The notes: a model not told the origin generated them from the letters alone. DNA of 64,000 bases from an uncultured Ignavibacteria bacterium (GCA_903939735.1 CAJAIA010000022.1:99996-163995); one strand, 5' to 3'; shown: positions 27,790 to 37,712, counted from the first letter of the stretch. Numbers and translations are program-made.

Positions 27790-29241
27790 TTACTGGACCT
27801 TGCAGTCCTTGAGAACGGCAATTTCGATACGCCGATTCTGACGTCGGATGGCCTCGAGCTTGTCCTTCGCCATGCTCTTTACAGCCGCAGGTGACGGCTC
27901 AGCGACGCGTGGCATGGACGAGCCAAAGCCCATCGCGCCGCGAATCTTGGACGGCGTAACCCCTTGATCTATAAGCCATTGCTGTACTTTTCGCGCGCGA
28001 AGCGTACTGAGCTCGCGATTACGCTCTGGAGGTCCATCTGCGCTGGCGTGTCCCTCGATCATCACCTGAAGCTCGTCGCAGGACTCTTGCATGTACGTCA
28101 GGAGTTCCTGCAGATTCTTCTCCGTCTCGGGTTGCGTTTTGTCGAACTCATCCGTGTTTACCACGAAGCGAATGTCCTTTGAGAATGACTTCCGCTTTTT
28201 CGGGGTGGTTGGCTCGGGAGTCGGAGTAGGTACCGGGTCCGCTGCAGGAGCAGGCATTGGCTCAGGAGTCGGCACTGGTACTGGCTCGGGTGTCGGTTCA
28301 GATACCGGCTCCGCTGCAGGGGCAGGCTTCGAATCGGCTGCCTTGGGAACTGCTGCTGGTTCTTCTTGGCGCATCTCAGGCTGCGATCCATTGTGTCCAT
28401 GTCGGCAGCAACAACCACGTGCCATAGCACATCCGCAGCGAGAACACGACGGCGTCGATGGAGCCATGCGAATCTCACGAACAACCTCAAGCTCCGCTTG
28501 GCCAAGCTCACGAGATTGCGATGGTGCTGTAAAGTTGTAGGACAAGCCGAGGGAGATTGTCGTTAGTGCATCATTCCCATGGTCGGCTCTGATGTCGTCA
28601 AGGTATGGCGAGAAGACAAATCGATGGTCTGCCCGCAGCATAAGTCCGACCGCAGATGAGAGTGGAATTCTGACGCCACCACCAACAGGGATCGAAACAA
28701 CAGTGCGAGGATAAACGCGGGCCAGGTTGTTTGGTAGCGCTGAGTGCTCCTCGGAATTGGATGGAGCAAAGTTGAAGAGGCCCACACCCACCGTCACAAA
28801 TGGAGATGCGGCGATATCCGGGACAAGGATCCACGACGCGAGCACGTCGACCGTTGTGACGCGGCTCTCATTATCACCTTCGATGGTTGTCAGCGTCCCT
28901 GGATAGCGATCCCCAACTTGGGCGTCTTGTCCAAAGTACCCAGGGAATCGACGAATCTTCGCGTCAGTGATCTTCCAGCGGTACTCACCGAGTCCGAAGC
29001 GTGCCTCGACAAGGAGGCGATCCATCGCGGCGTAGGATACGCCAATGCCCGTCGAGACGGCAAACATATCGTCGGAGAATTCGCCATGGTACTTGTTAAC
29101 GCCACCATAGAGCGTCCCAACAACCTCACCCTGCTGAATCTGTGTCCAGACTGGTGTCGTTGTAACAGCAACAAGTGCAACCGTAACCATGACGCTCGCA
29201 AGGAACGATCGCAGTCGTAGCGTGGTCTGACCGTGTGTCAT
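27790..29241 (-). CDS. OmpA-like outer-membrane protein with cysteine cluster
   Basis: 483 residues: a signal peptide (VMVTVALVAVTTTPVWTQ); an N-terminal beta-barrel-like domain (about 35-260); a short cysteine-rich patch (CSRCGCAMARGCCCRHGH, six Cys); a long Pro/Glu linker of PEP-type repeats (about 300-350); and a C-terminal OmpA peptidoglycan-binding domain (about 360-483) with VMIEGHASADG, NRELSTLRARKVQQWL and QNRRIEI. The barrel-like domain is paralogous to the upstream gene product, with matching blocks such as KYHGEFSDDMF and FGLGEY. Its ATG overlaps the upstream stop by 4 bases. It likely links the outer membrane to peptidoglycan. Confidence 0.83.
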   Translation of the reverse strand: MTHGQTTLRLRSFLASVMVTVALVAVTTTPVWTQIQQGEVVGTLYGGVNKYHGEFSDDMFAVSTGIGVSYAAMDRLLVEARFGLGEYRWKITDAKIRRFPGYFGQDAQVGDRYPGTLTTIEGDNESRVTTVDVLASWILVPDIAASPFVTVGVGLFNFAPSNSEEHSALPNNLARVYPRTVVSIPVGGGVRIPLSSAVGLMLRADHRFVFSPYLDDIRADHGNDALTTISLGLSYNFTAPSQSRELGQAELEVVREIRMAPSTPSCSRCGCAMARGCCCRHGHNGSQPEMRQEEPAAVPKAADSKPAPAAEPVSEPTPEPVPVPTPEPMPAPAADPVPTPTPEPTTPKKRKSFSKDIRFVVNTDEFDKTQPETEKNLQELLTYMQESCDELQVMIEGHASADGPPERNRELSTLRARKVQQWLIDQGVTPSKIRGAMGFGSSMPRVAEPSPAAVKSMAKDKLEAIRRQNRRIEIAVLKDCKVQ

Positions 29242-30464
29242 TTCTTCGTTCCCTGGTTATTCATCGATTCACGTGCCTCTCGCTCTTGCTTTTCCTTGCA
29301 TTCCTTGCATTCGCTCGCTGTAAAGGGCAACACTCCCTTGGTCACCCGCGATGTACCATCAGGCAATACCTGCTTACGATACCACTTGCCGTCTGCCTCC
29401 CGTAGAAGGCTGCCGTCCCCAAGCGTACGAGCCAGCTCCCAGCGAATTCTCTCCGGACCAACTGGCGGTTTGTCATCAACACATATGCCAAATCCTGGCG
29501 GACCGTAGCATTCACGATGCTGACCAGGTGGACACGGAACTCCCATAGGCTCCGGTTTGGGTCCGCCCCCTCCTGCTTGCGGAGGTCCTGGTGCGGGCTT
29601 TGTCGTATCGGGTGCCGAACTTGGCGCGGCTCCACCACCGGAACCTTGTCCGTTACAACAGCAGCAGCAGCAGCAACAGCTGCAACAGCGGAAGCAGTCG
29701 CATAACTCACAGTCAATACAGCAGCTTACACCTGCTGAATTACCACAACTTCTCATGCGGATATCAGAGAAGGATTGGCTTGAACCTGTGGAAAACGCAT
29801 ACGAGATTCCGATGCGAATGCTCGTGAGGGCGTCGTTACCGCGGTTGGTTGCAAGATCGTCTAGGTAGCGTGAGAAGGCGAATCGATGTTCTGCCGCGAG
29901 TTCTAATCCGACGCGTTCTGAGAGAGGAATTGCCACGCCCCCACCGACGATAACGCTCGAGATCGTCTTGGGATACCGTCCACGCTGGGCATTGGGGAGC
30001 GCTGTGTGATCCGAGGCGGTTGATGGCTCGATGTTGATGCCACCGATGCCCGCCACTACGTATGGTCGAGCAGGTATAGACGTCGTAAGTGCATAGTATA
30101 CAACGAGATCAGCCGAACTCACCCGACTTTCATTACGTGCTTCGATCGAGCTTGTGCCCCCTGGATAGCGATCTCCGAGGGTTGCACCTTGTCCGAAGTA
30201 GTCAGGATATGCGGCCACCTTTGACGGCGTGACCTTCCATTGGTACTCGCCTAATCCGAACCGTGCGCCGACCCAGAGGTTATCGAGTGCGGCATATCGC
30301 AGACTGACCATTCCTTGCGGACCGAACATGTCGTCGCTGAACTCGCCGTGGTACTTCACCACGCCACCCTCAAGGGTGCCAACGAAGCCCCCCTGCTGTG
30401 CGATCGCGTGCGATGCAATCCCAGCAAGCAGCAAGAGTGTGAATAACAGTCGACATCCGACCAC
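29238..30464 (-). CDS. outer-membrane beta-barrel-like protein with poly-cysteine segment
   Basis: 408 residues: signal peptide (LLFTLLLLAGIASHAIAQ); a barrel-like domain (about 25-235) paralogous to the downstream gene (KYHGEFSDDMF, FGLGEYQWKV, SALPN/TALPN-type blocks); then a segment with 16 Cys in about 31 residues, including eight in a row (DNA about 29655-29755). A Gly/Pro-rich linker and a C-terminal part follow (GPERIRWELARTLGDGSLL; ECKECKEKQERE). There is no OmpA domain. Together with its partner it looks like a tandem duplication in which only one copy keeps a peptidoglycan anchor. The cysteine clusters sit at the same place in both. Metal binding, disulfide cross-linking or lipidation are possible but unproven. 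Confidence 0.78.
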   Translation of the reverse strand: MVGCRLLFTLLLLAGIASHAIAQQGGFVGTLEGGVVKYHGEFSDDMFGPQGMVSLRYAALDNLWVGARFGLGEYQWKVTPSKVAAYPDYFGQGATLGDRYPGGTSSIEARNESRVSSADLVVYYALTTSIPARPYVVAGIGGINIEPSTASDHTALPNAQRGRYPKTISSVIVGGGVAIPLSERVGLELAAEHRFAFSRYLDDLATNRGNDALTSIRIGISYAFSTGSSQSFSDIRMRSCGNSAGVSCCIDCELCDCFRCCSCCCCCCCCNGQGSGGGAAPSSAPDTTKPAPGPPQAGGGGPKPEPMGVPCPPGQHRECYGPPGFGICVDDKPPVGPERIRWELARTLGDGSLLREADGKWYRKQVLPDGTSRVTKGVLPFTASECKECKEKQEREARESMNNQGTKK

Positions 30465-30508
30465 TGAAAACCCAGGGTAGTTCGAAGGGCTTCTCGAAGT
30501 GAGAGCAG

Positions 30509-30516
30509 CGAATCTA
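30509..30516 (-). promoter_or_regulatory. -7 box for the paired outer-membrane protein genes
   Basis: TAGATTCG on the minus strand, 45 bases before the start, in an AT-rich stretch. The same sequence precedes the metalloprotease gene at 37914. Confidence 0.4.
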
Positions 30517-30614
30517 CATAATTATGTTTTCAACGCCTTACAGACGGAATCCACAACGGAAGATCGCTCCCGTCACTCATGAATGACGGATGGAAGCATG
30601 CTCGAAGGTCATGG

Positions 30615-30635
30615 TTATCCACATAGTGTGGATAG
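30615..30635. repeat. two inverted DnaA-box-like 9-mers
   Basis: TTATCCACA (a perfect match to the classical DnaA box) is followed after 3 bases by TGTGGATAG, whose complement is CTATCCACA. The pair forms an 8-base stem with a 3-base loop, 7 bases after the adk stop, with no U-tract. It could be a DnaA-binding site, a weak adk terminator, or both. Confidence 0.45.
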
Positions 30636-30641
30636 CGGTGA

Positions 30642-31193
30642 TTAGGCCTTGATGGCCGACAGGATGCGTGCGTTTACGTCCTCGACGTCACCGATACCGT
30701 CGATTGTCGTAAGCAGACTCTTCTGACCGTAGAAATCGAGGAGGGGCGCTGTCTCGTCGTTATACACGTTGAGACGATGGCGGATGATGTCCTCGCGGTC
30801 ATCAGAACGTCCGCGTTGGAGCAAGCGAGCAATGATGGTATCATCATCCACGGCAATGTTGACGACTGTCGTGATGTCTGCGCCCTTTGCTGTGAGCATC
30901 TGCTCGAGGGCTTCTGCTTGCGTGCGTGTACGGGGGAAGCCGTCAAGAATGCAGCCATTGGCGAATGTCTCGTTGGTCATCGCCTCTTCAACGATCTTCG
31001 CTACGATTTCATCGGGTACGAGCTTACCAGAAGCAACGTACTCCTGTGCCATTTGGCCTACAGGTGTCTGATTCTTGATAGCGGCGCGGAAGGCATCGCC
31101 TGTGCTCAAATGTGCAACACCGAGCTTTTCGGCCAGAATGACAGCCTGAGTGCCTTTGCCCACGCCAGGGGCACCAAAGAGAATGATGATCAT
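30642..31193 (-). CDS. adk: adenylate kinase, short form
   Basis: Interconverts ATP + AMP and 2 ADP. The 183 residues have the P-loop GAPGVGKGTQA near 7-17, the AMP-binding region LSTGDAFR, LDGFPRTRTQAE near 83, and RSDDREDIIRHRL. The mobile LID is the short version without a zinc-binding insertion, as in the roughly 190-residue forms. It is transcribed from a TATCTTCG box at 31218-31225. Confidence 0.96.
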   Translation of the reverse strand: MIIILFGAPGVGKGTQAVILAEKLGVAHLSTGDAFRAAIKNQTPVGQMAQEYVASGKLVPDEIVAKIVEEAMTNETFANGCILDGFPRTRTQAEALEQMLTAKGADITTVVNIAVDDDTIIARLLQRGRSDDREDIIRHRLNVYNDETAPLLDFYGQKSLLTTIDGIGDVEDVNARILSAIKA

Positions 31194-31217
31194 CGGTAAT
31201 TCCGTGCGAGAGATGCG

Positions 31218-31225
31218 CGAAGATA
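31218..31225 (-). promoter_or_regulatory. -7 box for adk
   Basis: TATCTTCG on the minus strand, 25 bases before the adk ATG and overlapping the downstream-facing end of the preceding gene by only a few bases. Confidence 0.45.
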
Positions 31226-31226
31226 C

Positions 31227-31985
31227 TCAGAAGAACTCAGCATCGAATGCCGAAGCATACGGTGCGGCGTACTTTCGGAGCACTTGAAGTGTGGCAGTAA
31301 AATCACGAGGTGGTTCTGCCTCGACCGTCATGCGTTCCTGCGTCGAGGGGTGATCGAAGCTTATACGTGCAGCGTGCAGCGTCTGCCGTTCGATAATCGG
31401 ACGTTCTTCATGTCCTTTCGCAACATTGTAGCGACGCTTGATCGACGAGAGCATGAACTTCGATGTTGTTCCGTAGTCTCCGTCTACCAGAAGGGGGTGT
31501 CCGATGGCAGCACAATGCACACGAATCTGATGCTGACGTCCCGTAATCAGGTCGCACTCAACCAGCGTTGCGATTCGGAATCGTTCCACCACGCGCAGAC
31601 CCGTGCGTGCTTCCTTCCCCTTTGCCGAGGGCTTCATGAGTCCCTTACGCTTGGTATCCGTCGCAAGAGGGATGTTGACCATCAGCTCGTCTTTGTCGAC
31701 GATACCGGCAACAATGGCTTGGTAGGTTTTCTTGATCGTGTGATGCTCGAACTGCTCGTTGAGTGCCTTGTGGGCCTCGGGCGTCAGAGCAACAATCATA
31801 ACACCTGATGTCTCGCGATCGAGGCGGTGCACAGTATAGGCCGAGCCATACTTTTCACGGACCAGCACCTTGACATTCGGGAGTGTTTCATCGTATCTGT
31901 CGGGAATCGCAAGCAATCCTGCCTGCTTATTGACGACCACGATGTCGAGATCTGCATACAGCACTTCCAGCGTTGGACGCTTCAT
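31227..31985 (-). CDS. RluA-family pseudouridine synthase
   Basis: Isomerises uridine to pseudouridine in rRNA or tRNA. The 252 residues carry the family motif [14 protein letters not shown] with the catalytic Asp near residue 57, plus [20 protein letters not shown] near 150 and a C-terminal [10 protein letters not shown]. There is no N-terminal S4 domain ([18 protein letters not shown] begins the catalytic domain), so it resembles RluA/TruC more than RluC/D. The start overlaps the folD stop by 4 bases. The target uridine cannot be inferred. Confidence 0.9.
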   Translation of the reverse strand: MKRPTLEVLYADLDIVVVNKQAGLLAIPDRYDETLPNVKVLVREKYGSAYTVHRLDRETSGVMIVALTPEAHKALNEQFEHHTIKKTYQAIVAGIVDKDELMVNIPLATDTKRKGLMKPSAKGKEARTGLRVVERFRIATLVECDLITGRQHQIRVHCAAIGHPLLVDGDYGTTSKFMLSSIKRRYNVAKGHEERPIIERQTLHAARISFDHPSTQERMTVEAEPPRDFTATLQVLRKYAAPYASAFDAEFF

Positions 31986-32866
31986 TGGCGCACCTTACGT
32001 TCTGCTGCTGTCAGCGTATTCTGCAGCAACATTGCACGTGTCATTGGTCCAACACCGCCTGGCACGGGCGTAATTGCCGATGCTTTTGGTGCAACGTTGG
32101 CAAAATCTACATCGCCGACAAGCTTCGTTGTACCGTCGGCAAGAGTAATCCGATTGATACCGACATCAATCACAACAGCACCCTCGCGGATGTGATCTGC
32201 CGTGATGAGTCCGTGCATCCCCACGGCCGACACCACAATGTCGGCACGACGGGTGTGGTCGGCGATGTCCGGCGTTCCGGTATGACAAATCGTTACGGTG
32301 GCGTTGCCCGGTGAGCGCTTCTGCGCGAGCAGCATGGCAAGGGGCTTACCAACGATATTGCTGCGACCAACCACGACCACATGCTTACCGGATGTTTCAA
32401 TGTTGTAGCGCTTGAGCATCTCCAGCACGCCATAGGGCGTACACGGGATAAACCCGTCGAGTCCGATCATCAACTTCCCCGCATTCACCGGATGGAATCC
32501 ATCGACATCTTTCTCGGGATCAATGGTCCGGAGTACGCGGTGCTCGTCGATGTGCTTGGGAAGGGGCAATTGCACCAGAATTCCGTGGACTGCCTCGTCG
32601 GCGTTCCATGCTTGCACACAGGCGATCACTTCTTCTTCGGTAGCCGTCGCTGGCAGACGAACAATCGTCGAGCGAATGCCGACGTTTTCGCAATCCTTAC
32701 CCTTGTTGCGCACATAGACAGTGCTGGCAGGATCCTCCCCAACCAGCAAGAGGTTGAGGCCAGGCGTAATTCCATGTGCCGAAGCAAGACGTTGAACTCG
32801 CTCAGCGACCTCGCCGCGTATTGTCGCGGCCAAGGCATTCCCATCAATAATTGTCGGCATGCGCAA
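31982..32866 (-). CDS. folD: methylenetetrahydrofolate dehydrogenase/cyclohydrolase
   Basis: Bifunctional enzyme that converts 5,10-methylene-THF to 10-formyl-THF through the methenyl form with NADP. The 294 residues include the catalytic Lys region [14 protein letters not shown] near 52, QLPLPKHID near 99, [13 protein letters not shown] near 120, and the dinucleotide-binding [17 protein letters not shown] near 170. The C-terminal signature [20 protein letters not shown] is complete. It lies 2 bases after the YyaL-like gene and overlaps the pseudouridine synthase gene, all in one minus-strand operon. Confidence 0.96.
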   Translation of the reverse strand: MRMPTIIDGNALAATIRGEVAERVQRLASAHGITPGLNLLLVGEDPASTVYVRNKGKDCENVGIRSTIVRLPATATEEEVIACVQAWNADEAVHGILVQLPLPKHIDEHRVLRTIDPEKDVDGFHPVNAGKLMIGLDGFIPCTPYGVLEMLKRYNIETSGKHVVVVGRSNIVGKPLAMLLAQKRSPGNATVTICHTGTPDIADHTRRADIVVSAVGMHGLITADHIREGAVVIDVGINRITLADGTTKLVGDVDFANVAPKASAITPVPGGVGPMTRAMLLQNTLTAAERKVRQ

Positions 32867-32868
32867 AG

Positions 32869-34908
32869 TTACGGGTTTCCGGGAAAGGCAGCCGTGAGTT
32901 CATCAGATGTTGTAATCGGAGTTTTACATGCTGCATCGGTGCAGACGAGCACACTGGAGGCGGGTGCAGCTGCGAATGGGTATCCGGCCTTTTCCAACCG
33001 CAGGGCACCAAGGTCATCAGCTGGCCGGTGAACATAGACCGCTCTCGGGTTGTAGGTTGCGCCGATATGGGCAAACGCATGATGCATGAATGCATCCGTG
33101 GCAACCGACTCTGTGAAGACAATCTCCGTTGATCCGCCGCTGAGCATGTCCCACGTACACAAGAGCATACAGAAGCCTGGTGCAAACTTCTCGAGCTGCG
33201 TGCCATAGGAGCGCACGCAGGCAACTGCGGCATCACGATACCGTTGATCACCAGTTATGGCACCGAGTTGTGCAGCGAGCTGGGCAGCGATGCTGTTGCC
33301 ACATGGATAGGCACTATCGTAGCTCTGTTTCTGGCGCACAGGGATGTCGACGACGTCGGCTGCATTGGTGTACAGCGCCCCGTCATCACCGAGGAACCGC
33401 GTGAGGATCGCATCGGCATACGTACAGGATGCATCAAGGTAGAGGCTTGATCCTGTCGTTTGGTAGAGCTCGCACGCGGCAAGACCCATACTCGCCATGT
33501 CGTCGAGCATTGGTGTGATGGCTGCATGACCATTACGATAGCGGTGATGTGCCACGGGATGCTCAAACGCAGCAAATGCGCGCTCGGCCATGCGTGTGTA
33601 ACGCGAGTTGGCAAACGCGCGACCTGCTCGTGCGAGCGCCGCAATCATCAGGCCGTTCCAATCACTAAGCACCTTATCATCCGTCAGCGGACGAATCCGC
33701 GTTGATCGGCGTTGGAGAAGCACGGTACGATACGGCTCCCATTCCGGTGCTCGCAACACATCGCGGAGATCACCACGGAGCGCATAGAGAATGTTGGCCG
33801 GTACAGGATTGCCTGACGCTTCATCGTGGAAGTTGCCTTCGTGCGACGCGTTGAGTAAGTGCCAGAGATTCACCGGCATATCCTGCAGCTCGTCGCCTGT
33901 CCAGATGTAGAACTTCCCCTCTTCCCCCTCACTATCTGCGTCTTGCGCGGAATAGAATGCGCCCGAGGCAGCTGTCATTTCGCGCTCGAGATAGGTGGCG
34001 ATCTCATCAACAACGCGCGCATAGAGCTCGTCGGATGTGCTCTGCCAGCCCTCGGTGTAGGCCATCATGAGCATGGCCTGATCGTAGAGCATCTTCTCAA
34101 AGTGCGGCACGCGCCATTCACGATCGGTGCTGTACCGGTGGAATCCAAACCCGACATGGTCGTACATGCCCCCTGCCCGCATTGCATCGAGTGTTGTACA
34201 AACCATGCTGAGCAGACCCTTGTCGTTGTCGGCATGAGCACGACGCAAGAGCAGCAGGAGGTGGTGCGGAGATGGGAACTTGGGTCGTGCAGAGAAGCCG
34301 CCGTACACATCATCGTACATGCGACGGTGATGATCGACGACGGTTGCCATCACCGATTCGGGTACGTCGCCACGGAAATCGGCAGCTGCCTGCTGTGCGA
34401 GAGCGGATGTAATCTCGCGCGCTGTTTCTTGCACGCGAGCGTGGTCGAGCACCCAGACTTCTTTCAACCGCGCGAGGAGATCAAGAAAGCCGAGGCGATT
34501 GCCAAAGGAGTGACGCGGGAAGTACGTGCCAGCAAAGAACGGACGTCGCTCTCCGTCCATCACAATCGTCAATGGCCACCCACCATGTCCGGTAAGTGTC
34601 TGACACACATCCATACACATCGCATCAACATCCGGACGTTCTTCGCGATCGACCTTGATACTGATGAAGTGTTCATTGAGATATGCAGCAACGGACTCGT
34701 CTTCAAAGGACTCGCGCTCCATTACATGACACCAGTGACATGTCGCATAGCCCACGCTCACAAACACAGGTTTGTTCTCGGCACGTGCACGTGCGAACGC
34801 TTCGTCACACCACGGATACCAATCCACCGGATTGTGTGCGTGTTGCAGGAGATATGGCGATTGTTCGAGAGCGAGACGATTCGTGTGCGTGTTATCCGCC
34901 ATAGACAC
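32869..34908 (-). CDS. YyaL/DUF255 protein (thioredoxin-like domain plus six-hairpin glycosidase-like domain)
   Basis: 679 residues of the family that includes bacterial YyaL and mammalian SPATA20. Residues about 10-165 form the DUF255 thioredoxin-like domain ([37 protein letters not shown] with Cys-x2-Cys; [23 protein letters not shown]). The rest folds like an (alpha/alpha)6 glycosidase toroid ([46 protein letters not shown]). Its biochemical activity is unknown. It lies in the threonine dehydrogenase-folD-pseudouridine synthase operon, overlapping the upstream dehydrogenase gene by 17 bases. Confidence 0.9.
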   Translation of the reverse strand: MSMADNTHTNRLALEQSPYLLQHAHNPVDWYPWCDEAFARARAENKPVFVSVGYATCHWCHVMERESFEDESVAAYLNEHFISIKVDREERPDVDAMCMDVCQTLTGHGGWPLTIVMDGERRPFFAGTYFPRHSFGNRLGFLDLLARLKEVWVLDHARVQETAREITSALAQQAAADFRGDVPESVMATVVDHHRRMYDDVYGGFSARPKFPSPHHLLLLLRRAHADNDKGLLSMVCTTLDAMRAGGMYDHVGFGFHRYSTDREWRVPHFEKMLYDQAMLMMAYTEGWQSTSDELYARVVDEIATYLEREMTAASGAFYSAQDADSEGEEGKFYIWTGDELQDMPVNLWHLLNASHEGNFHDEASGNPVPANILYALRGDLRDVLRAPEWEPYRTVLLQRRSTRIRPLTDDKVLSDWNGLMIAALARAGRAFANSRYTRMAERAFAAFEHPVAHHRYRNGHAAITPMLDDMASMGLAACELYQTTGSSLYLDASCTYADAILTRFLGDDGALYTNAADVVDIPVRQKQSYDSAYPCGNSIAAQLAAQLGAITGDQRYRDAAVACVRSYGTQLEKFAPGFCMLLCTWDMLSGGSTEIVFTESVATDAFMHHAFAHIGATYNPRAVYVHRPADDLGALRLEKAGYPFAAAPASSVLVCTDAACKTPITTSDELTAAFPGNP

Positions 34909-35902
34909 GTGCGATGGTCGGGATCAAATACTCATCAAACGCACGCTGCATGTCGTAGTCCGGCGTCCATCCCCAATCACGACGTGCCGCTGCATCATCG
35001 ACATCTGCACACCAGGAATCGATGATGGCCTGGCGAACTGGATGTGGTGCGTAGGTAATGGAAACGCCTGGGAATGCCTTCGCAACGACGGTCGCAATCT
35101 CTTCGGCAGATGGCGAGAACGCACGGATGTTATACACACGCTGTGTGAGCTTTTCTGCTGGAGCTGCTGCAAGATCGAGGAGCGCCTTGACGCCATCCGG
35201 CATTGCCATGAAGGGAATGCGTGCATCTGGTCGGACGAAGCATGCGTAGTCCTTACCCTGCGCTGCGGCATGGATCATCTCGGGAGCATAATCACTCGTG
35301 CCACCTGTTGGCACTGTTGTTGCCGAAATCAGACCCGGGAAGCGGAGCGCACGGAAGTCGAGTGCTTTCACACCTGCTTCATTCGTGAGCTGACCGAATC
35401 GGTCGCTCATGTACGAGCCAAGTTGTTCGCAGTACACCTTATTGATTCCGTACATCGTTGTCGGCTGCAAGTGCGAGAACTCTGTCACTGCGCCGGCACG
35501 GTTCTTTTCGTCAAGCGATCCCATGCCAAACACGGCAATGGTGCTCGGGAAGAGGAACTTGACGGCAGTTCCTGTGCGCACACCAATGCGGCGTGCCATC
35601 AGGAGCAGACCCATCGTACCGTTCACGTTAACGTGGTGCGCGCGCTCCGGGTTTTTCTCCGAGCTCGTCGACAGCAACGCAGCGAGGTGATAGATCTCGG
35701 TGAAATCGTTCTTCTCGAGTTCAGCTACAACGGCTGGGTCGGACACATCACCCACACGTGCGTCATGGACCAGCGAACGCAATTCGTCGCCCAGTGGTGC
35801 AAGGTCGAGAGTGATTACACGACATCCCTCGCGAGCTGCGAGAGCGTGGAGAAGGCTGTGGCCAATTTCACCATTGGCACCGGTGACAAGAACTGTCTGC
35901 AT
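34892..35902 (-). CDS. NAD-dependent epimerase/dehydratase family protein, probable SDR-type L-threonine 3-dehydrogenase
   Basis: 336 residues of the extended SDR family. The N-terminal [15 protein letters not shown] binds NAD; the active site includes Ser in PSTIAVFG and YGINK (Tyr-x3-Lys, residues about 168-172). Several stretches match the SDR-type threonine dehydrogenases of Bacteroidota and animals rather than sugar epimerases: [55 protein letters not shown] and WGWTPDYD. It would oxidise L-threonine to 2-amino-3-ketobutyrate; the glycine-forming ligase gene is not in the window. First gene of a four-gene minus operon, with a TAACTTTG box at 35943-35950. Confidence 0.82.
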   Translation of the reverse strand: MQTVLVTGANGEIGHSLLHALAAREGCRVITLDLAPLGDELRSLVHDARVGDVSDPAVVAELEKNDFTEIYHLAALLSTSSEKNPERAHHVNVNGTMGLLLMARRIGVRTGTAVKFLFPSTIAVFGMGSLDEKNRAGAVTEFSHLQPTTMYGINKVYCEQLGSYMSDRFGQLTNEAGVKALDFRALRFPGLISATTVPTGGTSDYAPEMIHAAAQGKDYACFVRPDARIPFMAMPDGVKALLDLAAAPAEKLTQRVYNIRAFSPSAEEIATVVAKAFPGVSITYAPHPVRQAIIDSWCADVDDAAARRDWGWTPDYDMQRAFDEYLIPTIARVYGG

Positions 35903-35942
35903 GCAACGTGTTGGGAGAGTGTGAGCGAAGATTCAGAGCGCG

Positions 35943-35950
35943 CAAAGTTA
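35943..35950 (-). promoter_or_regulatory. -7 box for the threonine dehydrogenase operon
   Basis: TAACTTTG on the minus strand, an exact TAnnTTTG, giving a leader of about 35-40 bases. Confidence 0.5.
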
Positions 35951-35980
35951 GGACGTGGAGCGCACTCCCGCACTCACTCG

Positions 35981-36889
35981 TTATCCCCCTCGACGTTGGA
36001 GCTCGAGCATCCCCTGCTGCTGCCAGATGTAGTCCTGCCGCATACCAGGGTAGCGACGCTCGAGTCCTGCGTAGCATCGCTGTGCCCGCGTCATCCAGTA
36101 CCATTGGAGCAGCGTAACGCGTTGGGTAAGGGTTGCGCGGGAAAGGCTCATGGGAACAATCACATTCGTCACCAGTTCTCTACGGATGGATCGTCCCTCA
36201 TGCGCTATGCGGCGCTGTTCGGCAAGTTGCAGTGCACGCAAGACCTCCTCGTCGTGAACCGATTGTATGTCGCGGACAAACATGCCAAGGGGCGACTCAG
36301 GGATCTGTTCCCGAACGATACGCGCAACGTCGTCGATCAGCGGGTGATGCCGCTTGCGCGTGAGACTCTCGAACCACTCGGCCGTAAGTATGCGTATTGC
36401 CTCATGCACGCCAACACGTCCAACAGCTGCTCGTGAGCGAGCAACGTTGCGTGAGATGCGCTGAAATGCTGCGCGCTGCAGCTCATCGACGTGCTCGATT
36501 GCATCAAGCTGCGCACGATGCTTTAATGCTCGCATTCCGCGCACAACATCAGCATGCGAGATGACAAGCGTCCACGGGATGTGTGCAATCGGCACATCAT
36601 CGGCAAGAACGATATGCAGGATGACATCGTCGTACCGTGCATCGCTTGCGTGTCCGTGGGCGTACCACATGGATGCGGCATGATGCACTTCTGCGCTACC
36701 AATCGTAACACATTGCTCGCGATAGATCGCAATGTTGACGATGTCGGGTCCTTCATGGACGTTAATGCGTCCCGGAGACAGCACCTGCACGTGAGCGCCG
36801 TTCGAACAGGTCCATACCCGACCCGATTCAGCAAGTGCTGCGTGTATCGCACGCTGCAACAGACGTTCAGGAAGATTGCGAAGAGACAT
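35981..36889 (-). CDS. DUF2851 family protein
   Basis: 302 residues from the ATG at 36889 (MSLRNLPERLLQRAI); a GTG seven codons upstream is possible. Family landmarks are VQVLSPGRINVHEGPDIVNIAI, GSAEVHHAASMWYAHGHASD and YDDVILHIVLADD in the first 130 residues. DUF2851 proteins are found mainly in Bacteroidota and relatives. They are usually longer, about 420 residues, so this copy is short, and their function is unknown. The sequence TACGATGC ending three bases before the ATG resembles the leaderless boxes seen elsewhere, with one mismatch. Confidence 0.8.
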   Translation of the reverse strand: MSLRNLPERLLQRAIHAALAESGRVWTCSNGAHVQVLSPGRINVHEGPDIVNIAIYREQCVTIGSAEVHHAASMWYAHGHASDARYDDVILHIVLADDVPIAHIPWTLVISHADVVRGMRALKHRAQLDAIEHVDELQRAAFQRISRNVARSRAAVGRVGVHEAIRILTAEWFESLTRKRHHPLIDDVARIVREQIPESPLGMFVRDIQSVHDEEVLRALQLAEQRRIAHEGRSIRRELVTNVIVPMSLSRATLTQRVTLLQWYWMTRAQRCYAGLERRYPGMRQDYIWQQQGMLELQRRGG

Positions 36890-36940
36890 AGCGCATCGTA
36901 ACAATGACACAACGTGTCATCATCGTGCGCCGGCAGGAAG

Positions 36941-37699
36941 TTAGCGTGACGTCAGAACAGCGTGGAGACGTTCCGCTTCAGCGGCGATCGATGTCATGCA
37001 CGCTGCCGATGCGTCGCAATAGAGCAAGCCGCGCGAAACATTAAACACCGCAGGGCCTGCAGCGTTTGCCGCAACGGTTCCTCGCTCATCACCACCCTGC
37101 GCGCCAAGCCCTGGGATCAGCAGCGGCACATCGGGATAGGCCGTCCGGAGCATCGCGAGCTCATCGGCATTCGTAGCGCCTACGACGAACCCAACATCAC
37201 CGTGGCGTGGCCACGAGAGCGTCGACTCCATAACGTGTCGGTACAGCGGCTGCCCATCAACTGCCAGACGTTGAAAATCGTGCGATCCTGGGTTGGATGT
37301 CAGTGCCAGGACGTATACCATGCGGTCGGCAACCTCGAGGAACGGACCAACCGAGTCGCGCCCCATATACGGCGAAACCGTGATGGCGTCCGCACCGAAG
37401 TCCTCAAACACGGCACGTGCGTATGCTGCCGAGGTATTCCCGATATCGCCCCGCTTGGCATCAGCAATCACATACGCGCTCCCGCAATGGCGCCGGATGG
37501 CATACATCGCCTCGATACCGGCCATCCCGTATTGCTCGAAGAAGGCCAGGTTGATCTTGTAGCACGATGCCCACTGACGTGTGGCGTCGATCACATCCGT
37601 ACCAAAGGCAACCAGTGCGTCTGGTCGGCTCCGATAGTGTTCAGGCAGTTTTGCGAGGTCGAGATCGAGTCCGACGCACAGTCCGGTAGCAGGAATCAT
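36941..37699 (-). CDS. pyrF: orotidine 5'-phosphate decarboxylase
   Basis: Decarboxylates OMP to UMP, the last step of pyrimidine synthesis. 252 residues from the ATG at 37699 (MIPATGLCVGLDLDLAKLP). The catalytic motif is VIADAKRGDIGNTSAAYA, and VGATNADELAML and LLIPGLGAQGGD form the phosphate-binding region; this is the longer 'type 2' family. The frame is open to 37780, but the promoter box TATCTTTG (37705-37712) lies inside that extension, so the shorter, nearly leaderless start is preferred. pyrE is at 62064-62588. Confidence 0.93.
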   Translation of the reverse strand: MIPATGLCVGLDLDLAKLPEHYRSRPDALVAFGTDVIDATRQWASCYKINLAFFEQYGMAGIEAMYAIRRHCGSAYVIADAKRGDIGNTSAAYARAVFEDFGADAITVSPYMGRDSVGPFLEVADRMVYVLALTSNPGSHDFQRLAVDGQPLYRHVMESTLSWPRHGDVGFVVGATNADELAMLRTAYPDVPLLIPGLGAQGGDERGTVAANAAGPAVFNVSRGLLYCDASAACMTSIAAEAERLHAVLTSR

Positions 37700-37704
37700 G
37701 GGGG

Positions 37705-37712
37705 CAAAGATA
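37705..37712 (-). promoter_or_regulatory. -7 box for pyrF
   Basis: TATCTTTG on the minus strand ends five bases before the pyrF ATG, predicting a leaderless or nearly leaderless mRNA. Confidence 0.55.

Noticed and set aside
33859..35025. A 388-codon plus-strand open frame.
   Set aside because: Antisense to the YyaL-like gene, His/Cys-rich and without family resemblance.
34772..36436. A 554-codon plus-strand open frame.
   Set aside because: It is antisense to the YyaL-like, threonine dehydrogenase and DUF2851 genes, all of clear family; its translation is Cys/His/Arg-rich without domain resemblance, as expected of a GC-rich shadow frame.
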